Source of the DNA: Branchiibius hedensis
GTDB taxonomy: Bacteria; Actinomycetota; Actinomycetes; Actinomycetales; Dermatophilaceae
Assembly (NCBI RefSeq): GCF_900108585.1
Contig: NZ_UESZ01000001.1
Span: forward strand, 1,550,001 to 1,614,000
Reading direction: 5' to 3'
Length of the DNA: 64,000 nucleotides
The notes beneath the pieces are model-generated. The model was not told where the DNA came from. It worked only from the letters and a program-made list of their open reading frames with translations, and did no database searches. Shown piece by piece: positions 17,241 through 27,130 of this stretch (positions within the stretch are counted from its first letter, which is position 1; the number at the start of each line of letters is the position of its first letter). Position numbers and translations under genes: made by a program.

Positions 17241-20200
17241 CTACCTGGTCGGTTCCCGGTCCCGTCCGGCGTCTGGATCGTGCTCGTAGAACTCCCGTTC
17301 CATCACACCGCGGGCCCGTCGGGCCATCCGCAGGTAGTCGTTGCGCAACATCTCCCCCGCCCCCTGGCCCATTCCCAGGACGCTCGCGATGCCGTTGGCG
17401 TCCACGATGTCCGACGGCAGCGAGTCGACGGCGCGGCCACGCCACAACACCGAGGCGTTGCGGATCCGGGTCGCCATCGTCCAGGACTGCTCCAACGCTT
17501 CGGCGTTCTCCGCGCTGATCAGATCGCAGTCGACCATGGCGTGCAGGGGGGTGATCGTCGCGGGGTTGCGGATCTGCGGGAACTGCCCGGCGTACCGCAG
17601 CTGCATCAACTGCACGGTCCATTCCACGTCGGACAGCCCGCCGCGGCCCAGTTTCAGATGCGTGAGGGGGTCGCCGCCGCGCGGGATGCGCTCGGCCTCG
17701 ACCCGCGCCTTGAGGAGGCGGATCTGGCGGATCGCGGACGCGGAGATGCCGTCGGCGGGGTAGCGCAACGGATCGATCAGCGCGATGAACCGTTGGCCCA
17801 GATCGGCGTCGCCGGCGACCGGCGTAGCCCGCAGCAGGGCCTGGGCTTCCCAGCCCTCCGACCACCGGGCGTAGTAGGCGGCGTACGACTCGAGGGTCCG
17901 CACCAGCGGACCGGACCGACCTTCGGGCCGCAGATCGGCGTCGATGCCCAACGCCGGATCCGGGCCGGCGCCGCTGAGCCAGCGGCGTACCTCGGTCACG
18001 ATCCGTTCGGCCTGGCTCTGCGCCAGCTGGGCATCGACTCCCGGCAACGGGTCATGCACGAACAGGACGTCCGCGTCACTGGAGTAACCGGTCTCCCCAC
18101 CACCGAGCCGGCCCATCCCGATGATCGCGACCCTGGTGACGATCGTGCCCTGTGCTCGCTGTGCGGCCCGAATAGCGACGTCGAGAACAGCCTGCAGTGT
18201 CGCGGCGGTGAGGTCGGTCAGTCCGTCCTCGATGTCCAACAGTTCCAAGCGCCCGGCCAGGTCGGCGGTGGCGATCCGGATGAGTTCGGCGCGACGGATG
18301 GTGCGCACCGCCGTCACCGCCTCCTGGTCGTCGCCGCGGTGCCGCTCGACCGCCACGTGCATCGACTCGGTGATCTCCGGGCGAGGACGAGGTCGCAGTG
18401 CGTCGGTGTCACCGAACATCGCCACCGTCGAGGGCGCCCGCTCGATCAGCCCGCCGACGTACCGACTGCTGGCCAGAACCCGCGCCAGAATGTCTGCGGC
18501 GCCGCCTTCGTCGCGCAGCATCTTCAGATACCAGTGCGTCGAACCCAAAGCATCGGAGACCTTGCGGAAGGCCAGCAGACCCATGTCCGGGTCGGCCTCG
18601 TCGGCGAACCGGCGCAGCAGCACCGGCAACAGGGTGCGCTGGATCGCAGCGCGCCGACTGACCCCGACCGTCAGCGCCTCGATATGCCGCATCGCGCCGG
18701 CCGGATCGCGGTAGCCCAGGGCCGCGAGTCGCTGCTCGGCGTCCTGGGTGGTCAGGCGGGCGTCGTCATCGGTGAGGCGGGCGACCGCGCTGAGCAGCGG
18801 CCGATAGAACAATCGCTCGTGCAGCCGGCGGGCCTTGCGCGACTCCTCGGCCCGGAGCGTCTGCACCTGGCCGACCGGGTCGGCGGTGAAACCGACCGCC
18901 CGCCCCAGCCGGCGCAGGTCGTGCTCGGCGACCGGCATCAGATGGGTGCGTTTCATCCGCCACATCTGGATCCGATGCTCCAGCACGCGCAGCACCCGAT
19001 AGGCGTCGTCCAGGTCGTGGGCGTCGGTACGCCCGACGTACCCGCCGCGGGACAGCGACTCCAGACCAGACAGCGTGGATCGCACCCGCAACCGCGGATC
19101 GGTACGGCCATGCACCATCTGCAGCAACTGGACGCTGAACTCGATGTCCCGTAGGCCGCCCTTGCCGAGTTTGAGCTCGCGTTCGGCTTCGCCGGGCGGC
19201 AGGAGTTGCTCGACCCGTCGACGCATCGCTTGGGCGTCCGAGACGAAGTTGTCGCGGCTGCTCGCCTGCCACACGAACGGCTGCACCGCATCCAGGTAGG
19301 CCTGGCCGACCTCCGGGTCCCCGGCGACCGGACGGGCCTTGAGCAAGGCCTGGAACTCCCAGGTGCTGGCCCAGCGCTCGTAGTAGTACCGGTGGTTCTC
19401 CACCGACCGCACGAGCGGCCCCGCCTTGCCCTCGGGCCGCAACGCTGCGTCGACCTGCCACAGGCTGCCCTCCGCGGTACGGATCGAGCAGGCGCGCATC
19501 AGCTCACTGGCCACCTCCGCCCCGATCCGCATCGCGTCGGGTTCGGGTACGCCGGGTGCGGGCTCCGCGACGAAGATCACGTCGACGTCGGAGATGTAGT
19601 TCAGCTCCCGCCCGCCGGTCTTGCCCATCGCGATCACCGCGAGGCGGACCTGATCGGAGTCCGCGACGCGGGCAGCGGCGATCCGGTGGGCCGCTTCCAG
19701 CGCAGCCCCCGCCGCTTCGGCGAGCGCCTCCGCGACCGCGGGTAACGCCTCGAACGGATCGGAGGTCAGGTCGATCGCGGCAATCCGACACACCCGCCGG
19801 TCGTAGGCGACTCGCAGCGCGTCGTACGCCGCTTCCGGTGCACCCCCCGTGGCCGGCAGGACCCCCTCGACCGCCGCAACCATGTCGGCCCGGACGACGT
19901 CCGCCGGATCCAGCTCGGCGTTGACCACCTCGACCCAGGACTGGGGGTGTTTGACCAGGTGATCACCGAACGCGGCGGATGCACCGACAACCGCGATCAG
20001 CCGGTGCACGCGGACGTCGCACGTGCCCAGCACGTCCGCCACCGCCGTACGCTGCTGGTCGTCCATCACCTCCCGAAGGCGGGTGAGCGTCAGCAGCGCC
20101 TGATCCGGATCGGGTGCCTTGGCCAGGCACCGGACCAGGCCCGGGGCCCAGTCGCCGAGCTCCTCGACGAACGCCAGACCGCGATCGGTGTCCAGGACGC

Positions 20201-20249
20201 CAGCCCGCACCAACGCGGCGCGTGGCGACTCGGCGCGGGGGGTGGCCAT
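17241..20249 (-). CDS. glnE: Bifunctional glutamine synthetase adenylyltransferase/deadenylase
   Basis: 1002 residues, full length. Two nucleotidyltransferase domains are present, each with its metal pair: MGKTGGRELNYISDVDVIFV in the N-terminal deadenylase half and MGRLGGGETGYSSDADVLFV in the C-terminal adenylylase half. Each domain is followed by the DAALRPEGKAGPLVRS or DADLRPEGRSGPLVRT strand. The protein adds or removes AMP on a conserved Tyr of glutamine synthetase according to nitrogen state. It lies 19 bp after glnA2 and 17 bp before hisD. The usual substrate, GlnA1, is not in the window. Confidence 0.97.
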   Translation of the reverse strand: MATPRAESPRAALVRAGVLDTDRGLAFVEELGDWAPGLVRCLAKAPDPDQALLTLTRLREVMDDQQRTAVADVLGTCDVRVHRLIAVVGASAAFGDHLVKHPQSWVEVVNAELDPADVVRADMVAAVEGVLPATGGAPEAAYDALRVAYDRRVCRIAAIDLTSDPFEALPAVAEALAEAAGAALEAAHRIAAARVADSDQVRLAVIAMGKTGGRELNYISDVDVIFVAEPAPGVPEPDAMRIGAEVASELMRACSIRTAEGSLWQVDAALRPEGKAGPLVRSVENHRYYYERWASTWEFQALLKARPVAGDPEVGQAYLDAVQPFVWQASSRDNFVSDAQAMRRRVEQLLPPGEAERELKLGKGGLRDIEFSVQLLQMVHGRTDPRLRVRSTLSGLESLSRGGYVGRTDAHDLDDAYRVLRVLEHRIQMWRMKRTHLMPVAEHDLRRLGRAVGFTADPVGQVQTLRAEESRKARRLHERLFYRPLLSAVARLTDDDARLTTQDAEQRLAALGYRDPAGAMRHIEALTVGVSRRAAIQRTLLPVLLRRFADEADPDMGLLAFRKVSDALGSTHWYLKMLRDEGGAADILARVLASSRYVGGLIERAPSTVAMFGDTDALRPRPRPEITESMHVAVERHRGDDQEAVTAVRTIRRAELIRIATADLAGRLELLDIEDGLTDLTAATLQAVLDVAIRAAQRAQGTIVTRVAIIGMGRLGGGETGYSSDADVLFVHDPLPGVDAQLAQSQAERIVTEVRRWLSGAGPDPALGIDADLRPEGRSGPLVRTLESYAAYYARWSEGWEAQALLRATPVAGDADLGQRFIALIDPLRYPADGISASAIRQIRLLKARVEAERIPRGGDPLTHLKLGRGGLSDVEWTVQLMQLRYAGQFPQIRNPATITPLHAMVDCDLISAENAEALEQSWTMATRIRNASVLWRGRAVDSLPSDIVDANGIASVLGMGQGAGEMLRNDYLRMARRARGVMEREFYEHDPDAGRDREPTR

Positions 20250-20268
20250 CAGAGCGCTCCCGGCCCGG

Positions 20269-21606
20269 TCACGGCAGGCTGAGGTACTCGTCGAGCTCGA
20301 AGCGCGTGACCTGGTCGCGGTAGGCAGCCCACTCAGCGCGCTTGTTGCGCAAGAAGAAGTCGAAGACGTGCTCGCCGAGGGTTTCGGCGACCAACTCGCT
20401 CTCCTCCATCAGATGGATCGCGTGATCCAGCGACGCCGGCAGCGGGCGCAGACCCATCGCCAGGCGCTCCTGATCGGACAGGTTCCAGACGTCGTCCTCG
20501 GACTCCGGCGGCAGTTCGTAGCCCTGCTCGATGCCGCGCATCCCCGCAGCCAGCAGCACGGCGTACGTCAGATACGGGTTGGCTGCCGAGTCGATCGAGC
20601 GGATCTCCACCCGGGTGCTGGCGCCCTTGCCCGGCTTGTACATCGGAACCCGGACCATCGCGCTGCGGTTGTTGTGTCCCCAGCAGATGTAGGCCGGGGC
20701 CTCGGCGCCGCCCCACAGTCGCTTGTAGGAGTTGACGTACTGGTTGGTGATCGCACTCAGCTCCGGCGCGTGGTGCAGGATCCCCGCAATGAACTGCTGC
20801 CCGGTCTGCGAGAGTTGGTAGCGGCCCGCCGGGTCGTGGAAGGCGTTGTTGTCACCCTCGAAGAGCGAAACGTGCGAGTGCATCCCCGAACCGGGCTGGT
20901 GCGCAAGGGGTTTGGGCATGAACGACGCGAAGAGTCCGTGCTCCAGCGCGACCTCGCGGATGATCGCGCGGAAGGTCTGGATGTTGTCCGACATCGTCAG
21001 CGCGTCGGCGTAGCGCAGGTCGATCTCGTTCTGACCCGGGCCGGCCTCGTGGTGGCTGAACTCCACCGAGATGCCCATCGTCTCCAGCAGCATGATCGCG
21101 GCTTTGCGGAAGTCCTGGCCGGTGCCGTGCGGCACGTGGTCGAAGAATCCGGCGTTGTCGACCGGGACCGGGATCTCGCCACTGGCCGGTTTCTTGTCGA
21201 AGAGGTAGAACTCGATCTCCGGGTGGACGTAGAACGTGTAGCCGGCCTTGGCGGCGCCGGTGAGCACCCGCTGCAGCACGTTGCGGGGATCAGCCATGCT
21301 GGCCCTGCCATCGGGCAGTCGGATGTCGGCGAACATCCTTGCGGTGCCAGGGCGCTCGCCGCGCCAGGTCAGGATCTGGAAGCTGGAGGCATCCGGGCGC
21401 ACCAACATGTCGGACTCGAAGACCCGGGCCAGCCCCTCGATCGAGCTGCCGTCGAAACCCAGGCCCTCCGAGAAGGCGCCCTCGAGTTCGGCGGGCGCGA
21501 CGGCCACGGATTTGAGGGTGCCGAGGACATCGGTGAACCACAACCGCACGAAACGGATGTCGTGCTCCTCGATGGTGCGCAGAACGAACTCTTGCTGACG
21601 ATCCAT
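20269..21606 (-). CDS. glnA2: Glutamine synthetase, GlnA2 type (GSI-alpha)
   Basis: 445 residues, shorter than adenylylated GSI-beta enzymes. It has GSGMHSHVSLFEG, the latch-type NRSAMVRVP block and SRGAS-like elements of the family. The order glnA2-glnE with panB nearby matches the arrangement around mycobacterial glnA2. The C-terminal region GYELPPESEDDVWNLSDQER lacks the extended adenylylation loop of GlnA1, so it is unlikely to be a GlnE substrate. GlnA2-type enzymes can have reduced glutamine synthesis activity or other ligation roles. Confidence 0.92.
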   Translation of the reverse strand: MDRQQEFVLRTIEEHDIRFVRLWFTDVLGTLKSVAVAPAELEGAFSEGLGFDGSSIEGLARVFESDMLVRPDASSFQILTWRGERPGTARMFADIRLPDGRASMADPRNVLQRVLTGAAKAGYTFYVHPEIEFYLFDKKPASGEIPVPVDNAGFFDHVPHGTGQDFRKAAIMLLETMGISVEFSHHEAGPGQNEIDLRYADALTMSDNIQTFRAIIREVALEHGLFASFMPKPLAHQPGSGMHSHVSLFEGDNNAFHDPAGRYQLSQTGQQFIAGILHHAPELSAITNQYVNSYKRLWGGAEAPAYICWGHNNRSAMVRVPMYKPGKGASTRVEIRSIDSAANPYLTYAVLLAAGMRGIEQGYELPPESEDDVWNLSDQERLAMGLRPLPASLDHAIHLMEESELVAETLGEHVFDFFLRNKRAEWAAYRDQVTRFELDEYLSLP

Positions 21607-21649
21607 AGCCCCGATCCTGCCCTATTGGTCCGCGCCGAGGACATCGGTC

Positions 21650-22519
21650 TCAGTCGAAGACGACGGTCTTGTTCCCGTGTACCAGCACCCGGTCCTCCAG
21701 GTGCCAGCGCAGCCCGCGCGCCAGCACCAGCTTCTCGATGTCCCTGCCCTGCCGCACCAGATCCGCGACCGAGTCGGCGTGGTCGACCCGGATCACGTCC
21801 TGCTCGATGATCGGTCCGGCGTCCAGGTCTGCCGTGACGTAGTGGCAGGTGGCGCCGATCAGTTTCACGCCGCGCTCGTAGGCCCGGTGGTAGGGCCGGG
21901 CCCCCACGAACGAGGGCAGGAAGCTGTGGTGGATGTTGATCGCCCGGCCGGCCCACCGCTCGCACAGCCAGGGCGGCAGGACCCGCATGAACTTCGCCAG
22001 CACGATGACGTCCGGATCCAGCGCGTCCACCCGGTCCGCGAGCGCAGCGAACGCCTCCTGTGGGTCGTCCCCGAAGGAGATGCGCCGGAACGGCACACCC
22101 ATCCGGGTCGCGAAGTCTTCCTGGTCGTGGTGGTTCCCGATGACTTCAAGTACGTCGGCCGGCAGCTCACCGCGATAGGCCCGTCCCAGCAAATCCCCCA
22201 GGCAGTGCCCTTCCTTGCTGACCAACAGCACGGCACGCTTGCGGACGCTGGTGTCGGTCACGTGCCATGACGTGCCGGGGCCGAGGTGTCGCACGACCTC
22301 GCGGTCGAAACGATCACGCAACTCCTGCACGCTCAGGGACAGCGTGTCGGCCCGGACCGCTTGCCGGGTGAAGAACCAGCCGGTGTCCGGGTCGGAGTGG
22401 TAGGCGGCCTCGACGATCCAGGCGCCGATCTCCCCGAGGAACCCGGCGATCCGGGCCACGATGCCGGTGCTGTCCGGGCAGCCGAGAACCAGGACGTAGC
22501 GGTCGCCGTCAGTGCTCAC
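21650..22519 (-). CDS. purU: Formyltetrahydrofolate deformylase
   Basis: 289 residues. An N-terminal ACT domain (YVLVLGCPDSTGIVARIAGF) is followed by a formyltransferase-fold domain with INIHHSFLPSFVGARPY and the ligand segment DLDAGPIIEQDV. It hydrolyses 10-formyl-THF to formate and THF and balances one-carbon pools, supplying formate for purine synthesis when PurT is used. It is on the same strand as glnA2, 43 bp upstream, so it could be the first gene of the glnA2-glnE-his array. A terminator for the upstream protease gene lies just before it. Confidence 0.95.
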   Translation of the reverse strand: MSTDGDRYVLVLGCPDSTGIVARIAGFLGEIGAWIVEAAYHSDPDTGWFFTRQAVRADTLSLSVQELRDRFDREVVRHLGPGTSWHVTDTSVRKRAVLLVSKEGHCLGDLLGRAYRGELPADVLEVIGNHHDQEDFATRMGVPFRRISFGDDPQEAFAALADRVDALDPDVIVLAKFMRVLPPWLCERWAGRAINIHHSFLPSFVGARPYHRAYERGVKLIGATCHYVTADLDAGPIIEQDVIRVDHADSVADLVRQGRDIEKLVLARGLRWHLEDRVLVHGNKTVVFD

Positions 22520-22541
22520 CCGCAGATTGTGCCTGAAAACC

Positions 22542-22578
22542 GATGGTCCCCGGATGCGGGAGGCATCCGGGGACCATC
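22542..22578 (-). terminator. Terminator of the M6 protease gene
   Basis: Perfect 16-bp stem, GATGGTCCCCGGATGC (22542-22557) with GCATCCGGGGACCATC (22563-22578), 5-nt loop. Read on the minus strand it follows the protease stop and is followed by GGTTTTCAGG. It separates the protease from purU. Confidence 0.85.
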
Positions 22579-22589
22579 GTCAGCGGTGA

Positions 22590-24911
22590 CTACCGCTTCT
22601 TGGTGGCGTCCACCCACAAGACCATGCCGTCACCCAGCTTGGTCAGGACCGAGATCTTCGTCCCGGACCCAGCCGTCTTGGTGGAGGCATACGGGCTCTC
22701 GGCGCTCCAGTACTTGGTGGCACTGGAGTCATCGAAGGTGCGGACCGCCGCCTGCGACGGGACCTTGGTCTCCACACCCTGACGGTGCAGGGTGAGGGCG
22801 TCGGTGCGCTCGGTGCCGAAGGTGGCATCGAACGGCGAGATCCGGTTGGACATCAACTGACCGGTCGACCACTTCAACGGGGTCGGGTGCGCATCCACCG
22901 GAAGCACCTGGCCACCGCCGGGGTGGGTGAAGACGTTGTTGTCATCGAACTCGTTGTTGATGTACCAGACCAACAGACCGTCCTGGTAGGGGAAGTGCTC
23001 CACGTAGTCCGGCTTGGGCGTCGGGTACCAACCGAAGTTGTACGGCCCCTCCTTGAGCGTCTTGTCGTAGCCGGAGTAGCGGCGGTACTCCGCCAGGTAG
23101 TAGTGCGAGACCTGCTTGGACGTCGAACCGGTCATCCGGGAGAACCCGGAAGCGGTCCACGCGCTGGTGGCCGATTCCACGTCGTCCACGGTGGTCGTGC
23201 CGTTGACGGTCAGCGCCAGGTCGTCCAGGAACGCGCCGGCCTCGTTGACACCACCGTCGGTCTGGTACAGGAAGCGGAACTTCACTTTCTGACCCTTGTA
23301 GGCCGACAGGTCGTAGTTGACCGAACCCCATTGCGGCGCAGAGCCGGTCACGGCGTCGCCCACGTTGGTCCAGGTAGCGCCACCGTCGGCCGACACCTGC
23401 GGATACAGGTAGTCGTAACCGTCCTCGATGTCGTACCAGATAGCCGCCGACAACGACGCCGAGGTGGCGCTGGTCAGGTCCAGATCACGGGTCAGCGAGG
23501 AGACGTAGTTGTCACCGCGACCGCTCCACCACTCATACGATCCGGACTTGGGCGTGTTGTAGTCGGTGACGACCGTCTTGTTCGGCAGCGTCACCGCCAG
23601 GGCCTGCGGCTTGCGGCGGTTGTCCAGGTCGGCCGGGCCGAGGTTGACCAGCGCGCGGGATCCGTAGGACACGGTCTTGAAGTCCAACCAGCCCAGCTGC
23701 AGTTTCTCCCAAGCCCCCATGTAGGTCGGGGTGGTGCCGATGGAGTCCTTGCCGTGGTTACCCCAGGAACCGGCGCTCATCAGCGTCCAGAACGACGTGG
23801 AGTTGGTGGCCTGGTTGGTGGTGTCGTACAGGTCCGGCAGACCCAGGTCGTGGCCGAACTCGTGGGTGAAGACTCCCAGGCCACCGTTCTCCGGCTCGGT
23901 GGTGTAGTCCGAGACCCAGATGCCGGTGTTGCCGATCTGCACACCGCCGCCCTTGTTGGTGCCCGGGCCGGTCGTGCCGTAGCCGTAGCCGACCGCCCAG
24001 CGGTGACTCCAGATGGCGTCATCGCCCTGCGCACCGCCACCGGCTTCCTCGCCCTCACCGGCGTGGATGGCCTGGAAGTGGTCGATGTAGCCGTCCGGCT
24101 CATCGAAGTTGCCGTCGCCGTCGTAGTCGTAGCGGTCCCACTTGTCGAACTGCGACAGGTAGTCCTTGATCTGCGCGTCGGTCTTGCCCGATGCCTTCTG
24201 CTGGTTGTACCAAGCGGTCAGCGTGTCGTTGATGTACGCCCAGTAGCCGATGGCGTCATTGGCGTACTTGTTGCTGCCGTAGGCGGCTTCGTTGTACGGC
24301 AGAGTCACCCAGTCCGACACGTCACCTTCGACGTCGAAGCGACCCTGCGACTGTGCCTTGTAGAAGTTCTTGAACGACTCGCCCTTGGTCCCGAACATCA
24401 TGTCCAGGTAGTGCTGGCGGTCGAAGTTGGACTCCCAGTACGTCGAGTTGTTCTGGGTGCGATCCGGCTGGGGAATCTGATTGACCAGCGGACCGGCGGT
24501 GCCGCCGGCGGCGGGTTTGGTCGCCGTACCGAACTGGGACAGGACGGTGAAGATCGAGGCGGTGCGGTCCACGTCGTACTCGACGTAGCGGCTCTGCTTG
24601 CCCTTGGTGCCCTTGGACCCCTTCTTGCCCGAGGAACCATTGGTCTCCGACTGCACCTCGATGACGGTCTTGCCGTTCACCTCCTTGGTGCTGGCCTTGC
24701 CCTGGACCAGCTTGGTCACCGCCTCCTGGCGCAGCGCCGACGCGGCGTCGGCTCGCGGGCTGGAGTAGTTGTCCTTCTGGGCCTGCTGCTGGTCCGGCCC
24801 GGCCGGACCCACCGCGGGGACGGAGAGGGCACCTGCGCCGGTAGCCGTCAGGGTCAGACCCAGACTGATCGCGGTGGCACCCGTGAGAGCGCCCACCAAA
24901 CGTACTTTCAC
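22590..24911 (-). CDS. Secreted immune inhibitor A-type M6 metalloprotease
   Basis: 773 residues. A Sec signal peptide (MKVRLVGALTGATAISLGLT, cleavage near GAGALS) and a propeptide with a Lys-rich GSSGKKGSKGTKGKQSR segment precede the catalytic domain. The zinc motif HEFGHDLGLPDLYD is at about residue 347. A later part contains a MAM/VEG-like beta-sandwich region (FLDDLALTVNG, DDVESATSAWTASGF). The family degrades host or environmental proteins outside the cell. The GTG start has GGAGGAATT directly before it. It is divergent from panB and ends at a strong terminator. Confidence 0.94.
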   Translation of the reverse strand: MKVRLVGALTGATAISLGLTLTATGAGALSVPAVGPAGPDQQQAQKDNYSSPRADAASALRQEAVTKLVQGKASTKEVNGKTVIEVQSETNGSSGKKGSKGTKGKQSRYVEYDVDRTASIFTVLSQFGTATKPAAGGTAGPLVNQIPQPDRTQNNSTYWESNFDRQHYLDMMFGTKGESFKNFYKAQSQGRFDVEGDVSDWVTLPYNEAAYGSNKYANDAIGYWAYINDTLTAWYNQQKASGKTDAQIKDYLSQFDKWDRYDYDGDGNFDEPDGYIDHFQAIHAGEGEEAGGGAQGDDAIWSHRWAVGYGYGTTGPGTNKGGGVQIGNTGIWVSDYTTEPENGGLGVFTHEFGHDLGLPDLYDTTNQATNSTSFWTLMSAGSWGNHGKDSIGTTPTYMGAWEKLQLGWLDFKTVSYGSRALVNLGPADLDNRRKPQALAVTLPNKTVVTDYNTPKSGSYEWWSGRGDNYVSSLTRDLDLTSATSASLSAAIWYDIEDGYDYLYPQVSADGGATWTNVGDAVTGSAPQWGSVNYDLSAYKGQKVKFRFLYQTDGGVNEAGAFLDDLALTVNGTTTVDDVESATSAWTASGFSRMTGSTSKQVSHYYLAEYRRYSGYDKTLKEGPYNFGWYPTPKPDYVEHFPYQDGLLVWYINNEFDDNNVFTHPGGGQVLPVDAHPTPLKWSTGQLMSNRISPFDATFGTERTDALTLHRQGVETKVPSQAAVRTFDDSSATKYWSAESPYASTKTAGSGTKISVLTKLGDGMVLWVDATKKR

Positions 24912-25032
24912 AATTCCTCCGTGTGGGAGTCGGATCGGCGGCGGGGTTACGCACGCCTGAGAGGATTTTGCAAGGTTTTCCGGTCGTTTGGTGGGAAACT
25001 GACAGATAAATATCAGGAACTACGATGCGTCC

Positions 25033-25887
25033 ATGAGCGAACAGACCGCGCCGTACGGCGCCGGCACGCCACCGCAGACCCGTCCGCGGCGGACCCGCAT
25101 CGTGCATCTGCTGGAAGCCAAACAGCGCGGCGAGCGGTGGGCGATGCTGACGGCGTACGACCGGGCCTCGGCGGCGATCTTCGAGGAGGCCGGGATTCCG
25201 GTGCTGCTCGTGGGCGACTCGGCCGCGAACAATGCGCTGGGCTACGACACCACGTTGCCGGTGACGACCGATGAATTGTTACCGCTGGTGCGGGCCGTGG
25301 TGCGTGGCGCCCCCAACACGCTGATCGTCGCCGACCTGCCGTTCGGTAGTTACGAGGTCAGTCCGCAGCAGGCACTGGAGACCGCGGTGCGCTTCATGAA
25401 GGAAGGCCAGGCGCACGCGGTCAAGCTGGAAGGTGGCGCCGAGATGGCGCCCGTGATCGAGGCGATCACCGCTGCTGGCATCCCGGTGATGGCGCACATC
25501 GGTTTCACCCCGCAGAGCGAGCACGCCCTGGGTGGTTACCGGGTGCAGGGCCGCGGCGAGGAGAAGGCCCGGGAATTGCTGCGCTCTGCGCATGCGGTCC
25601 AGGACGCGGGTGCGTTCGCCGTGGTGCTGGAGATGGTGCCCGCGCCGATCGCGGCCCAGGTCACGGCCGAACTGACCATCCCGACCGTCGGGATCGGCGC
25701 CGGTGTCGGCTGCGACGCGCAGGTGTTGGTCTGGTACGACTTCGCCGGGTTGAACGATCGCAAGATGCCGCGCTTCGTCAAGCAGTACGCCGATCTGCAC
25801 GGCACCCTGTTGGCAGCCGCGCAGGAGTACAAGGCCGAGGTCGAAGCCGGGACGTTCCCGGGGCCCGAGCACTCCTTCGACAGCTGA
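25033..25887 (+). CDS. panB: 3-methyl-2-oxobutanoate hydroxymethyltransferase
   Basis: 284 residues, TIM barrel. It transfers a hydroxymethyl group from 5,10-methylene-THF to ketoisovalerate in pantothenate synthesis. Typical blocks are [35 protein letters not shown], the [20 protein letters not shown] region and [19 protein letters not shown] basic N-terminal extension ([15 protein letters not shown]) carries the conserved start of the fold. Single gene, convergent with an MFS gene 10 bp away. Confidence 0.97.
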   Translation: MSEQTAPYGAGTPPQTRPRRTRIVHLLEAKQRGERWAMLTAYDRASAAIFEEAGIPVLLVGDSAANNALGYDTTLPVTTDELLPLVRAVVRGAPNTLIVADLPFGSYEVSPQQALETAVRFMKEGQAHAVKLEGGAEMAPVIEAITAAGIPVMAHIGFTPQSEHALGGYRVQGRGEEKARELLRSAHAVQDAGAFAVVLEMVPAPIAAQVTAELTIPTVGIGAGVGCDAQVLVWYDFAGLNDRKMPRFVKQYADLHGTLLAAAQEYKAEVEAGTFPGPEHSFDS

Positions 25888-25896
25888 TCTCGCGGG

Positions 25897-27120
25897 TCAC
25901 CCGGATCGCCGTGGGACGGCGCGCCACATCTGCAGCGCGGCAACCAGTCCGATCACCCCGGAGATCGCGATGGCCGGGCCGAGACCGAGCAGGGCGGTGA
26001 AGGCGGCCAGCAGCAGCGGCCCTGCCGTGCCACCGATGTCCGACATCTCGCGCCAGATCCCGAGGAACTGCGCCCGGCCCAACTCGGGAGCGAAGTCCGC
26101 ACCGAGGGTCATCACCATGCCGGCACCGATCCCGTTGCCGAAGCCGAGGATGCAGGAGACGAGCGTCAGCGTCGCGACGCCGTGCGTCAGCGGCATGGCG
26201 AGCATGGACAGGCCCATGACCAGCATCGAGGGCACCGTCACCCACCGCCGACCGCGGACGTCCATCACTTTGCCGGCCGGGTAGAAGACCAGCATGTCGA
26301 TCGCGCTGGAGACGCCGTAGATCACCGAACTGACCTGGGGGCTCAGGCCCAGGTGCTCTGCCCACAACGGGATGACCGCCTGGCGGGACTGCCGGACGGC
26401 CGAGACCAGCAGGATGCCGACACCGACCGTGATGAAGACGGGCCACTTCTCGCGCAGGATGGCGCGAACCGTCGGTGCCGGGGCGGCATCCGGCGCTGTG
26501 CGGGCCGCCCGGCCGTGCCCGGGCAGGTCTTTCAATGTCGCCCCCAGGATGCCGGCCAGCAGCAGCGCGACGACGCACACGACGTACGCCCCCTGCAGGT
26601 GCCACACCGCCATGGCCGCGGCGCCGAGGAACGGACCGATGAAGACACCGACCCGCATGACCCCGCCCAGGGTGGACAGGGCCCGCGCGCGGTACTGGGC
26701 GGGCACGGCTTCGGTCAGATACGTCTGGCGGGCCAGCAGGAACACCGAACTGGCGATGCCGATCAGGAAGACACCGACGGAGAAGACGGCGAGGTTGCCG
26801 GCGACCAGGCACAGCACGGTCGCCAGGACCCCCAGAGCCGAGGCTCCGACGATTGCCAACCGCTCGCCGTACCGGTCGCAGATGATCGATGCGGGCACGT
26901 TGAAGACCAGGGACCCAGCGTTGATCAGCATCACCATCAGGGCGGCCACGGCGACGGACGCACCGAACGACCGCGCGGACAAGGCGACGACCGGCAGGAT
27001 CGCACCTTCGCCGAGCCCGAACAGCAAGCTCGGGCCGTAGATCGGTAGGGCGAGCCTGCGCAGATCCGCGGGGTTGTCGTACGTGGTGGCCGGCTGGGTC
27101 GGTTGCGACAGGTTCACCAC
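25897..27120 (-). CDS. MFS transporter
   Basis: 407 residues with 12 predicted membrane segments from LALPIYGPSLLFGLGEGAIL to AIAISGVIGLVAALQMWRAV. A loop motif DRYGERLAIVG follows segment 2. Substrate unknown; the sequence resembles efflux-type facilitators. It starts GTG GTG AAC, 10 bp after the stop of the next MFS gene on the same strand. The last codons of that gene are unusually AT-rich (TATATAG, TATAAAATT) and could carry its own promoter. Confidence 0.87.
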   Translation of the reverse strand: MVNLSQPTQPATTYDNPADLRRLALPIYGPSLLFGLGEGAILPVVALSARSFGASVAVAALMVMLINAGSLVFNVPASIICDRYGERLAIVGASALGVLATVLCLVAGNLAVFSVGVFLIGIASSVFLLARQTYLTEAVPAQYRARALSTLGGVMRVGVFIGPFLGAAAMAVWHLQGAYVVCVVALLLAGILGATLKDLPGHGRAARTAPDAAPAPTVRAILREKWPVFITVGVGILLVSAVRQSRQAVIPLWAEHLGLSPQVSSVIYGVSSAIDMLVFYPAGKVMDVRGRRWVTVPSMLVMGLSMLAMPLTHGVATLTLVSCILGFGNGIGAGMVMTLGADFAPELGRAQFLGIWREMSDIGGTAGPLLLAAFTALLGLGPAIAISGVIGLVAALQMWRAVPRRSG

Positions 27121-27130
27121 CCGGCCAATT

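Noticed and set aside
16989-19154. 721-codon plus-strand open frame
   Set aside because: Antisense to glnE and hisD, whose catalytic motifs are clear; no domain in the antisense translation.
22785-25274. 829-codon open frame on the plus strand
   Set aside because: It is antisense to the well-supported M6 metalloprotease; the Val/Gly/Arg/Leu-rich translation without motifs is typical of high-GC antisense frames.
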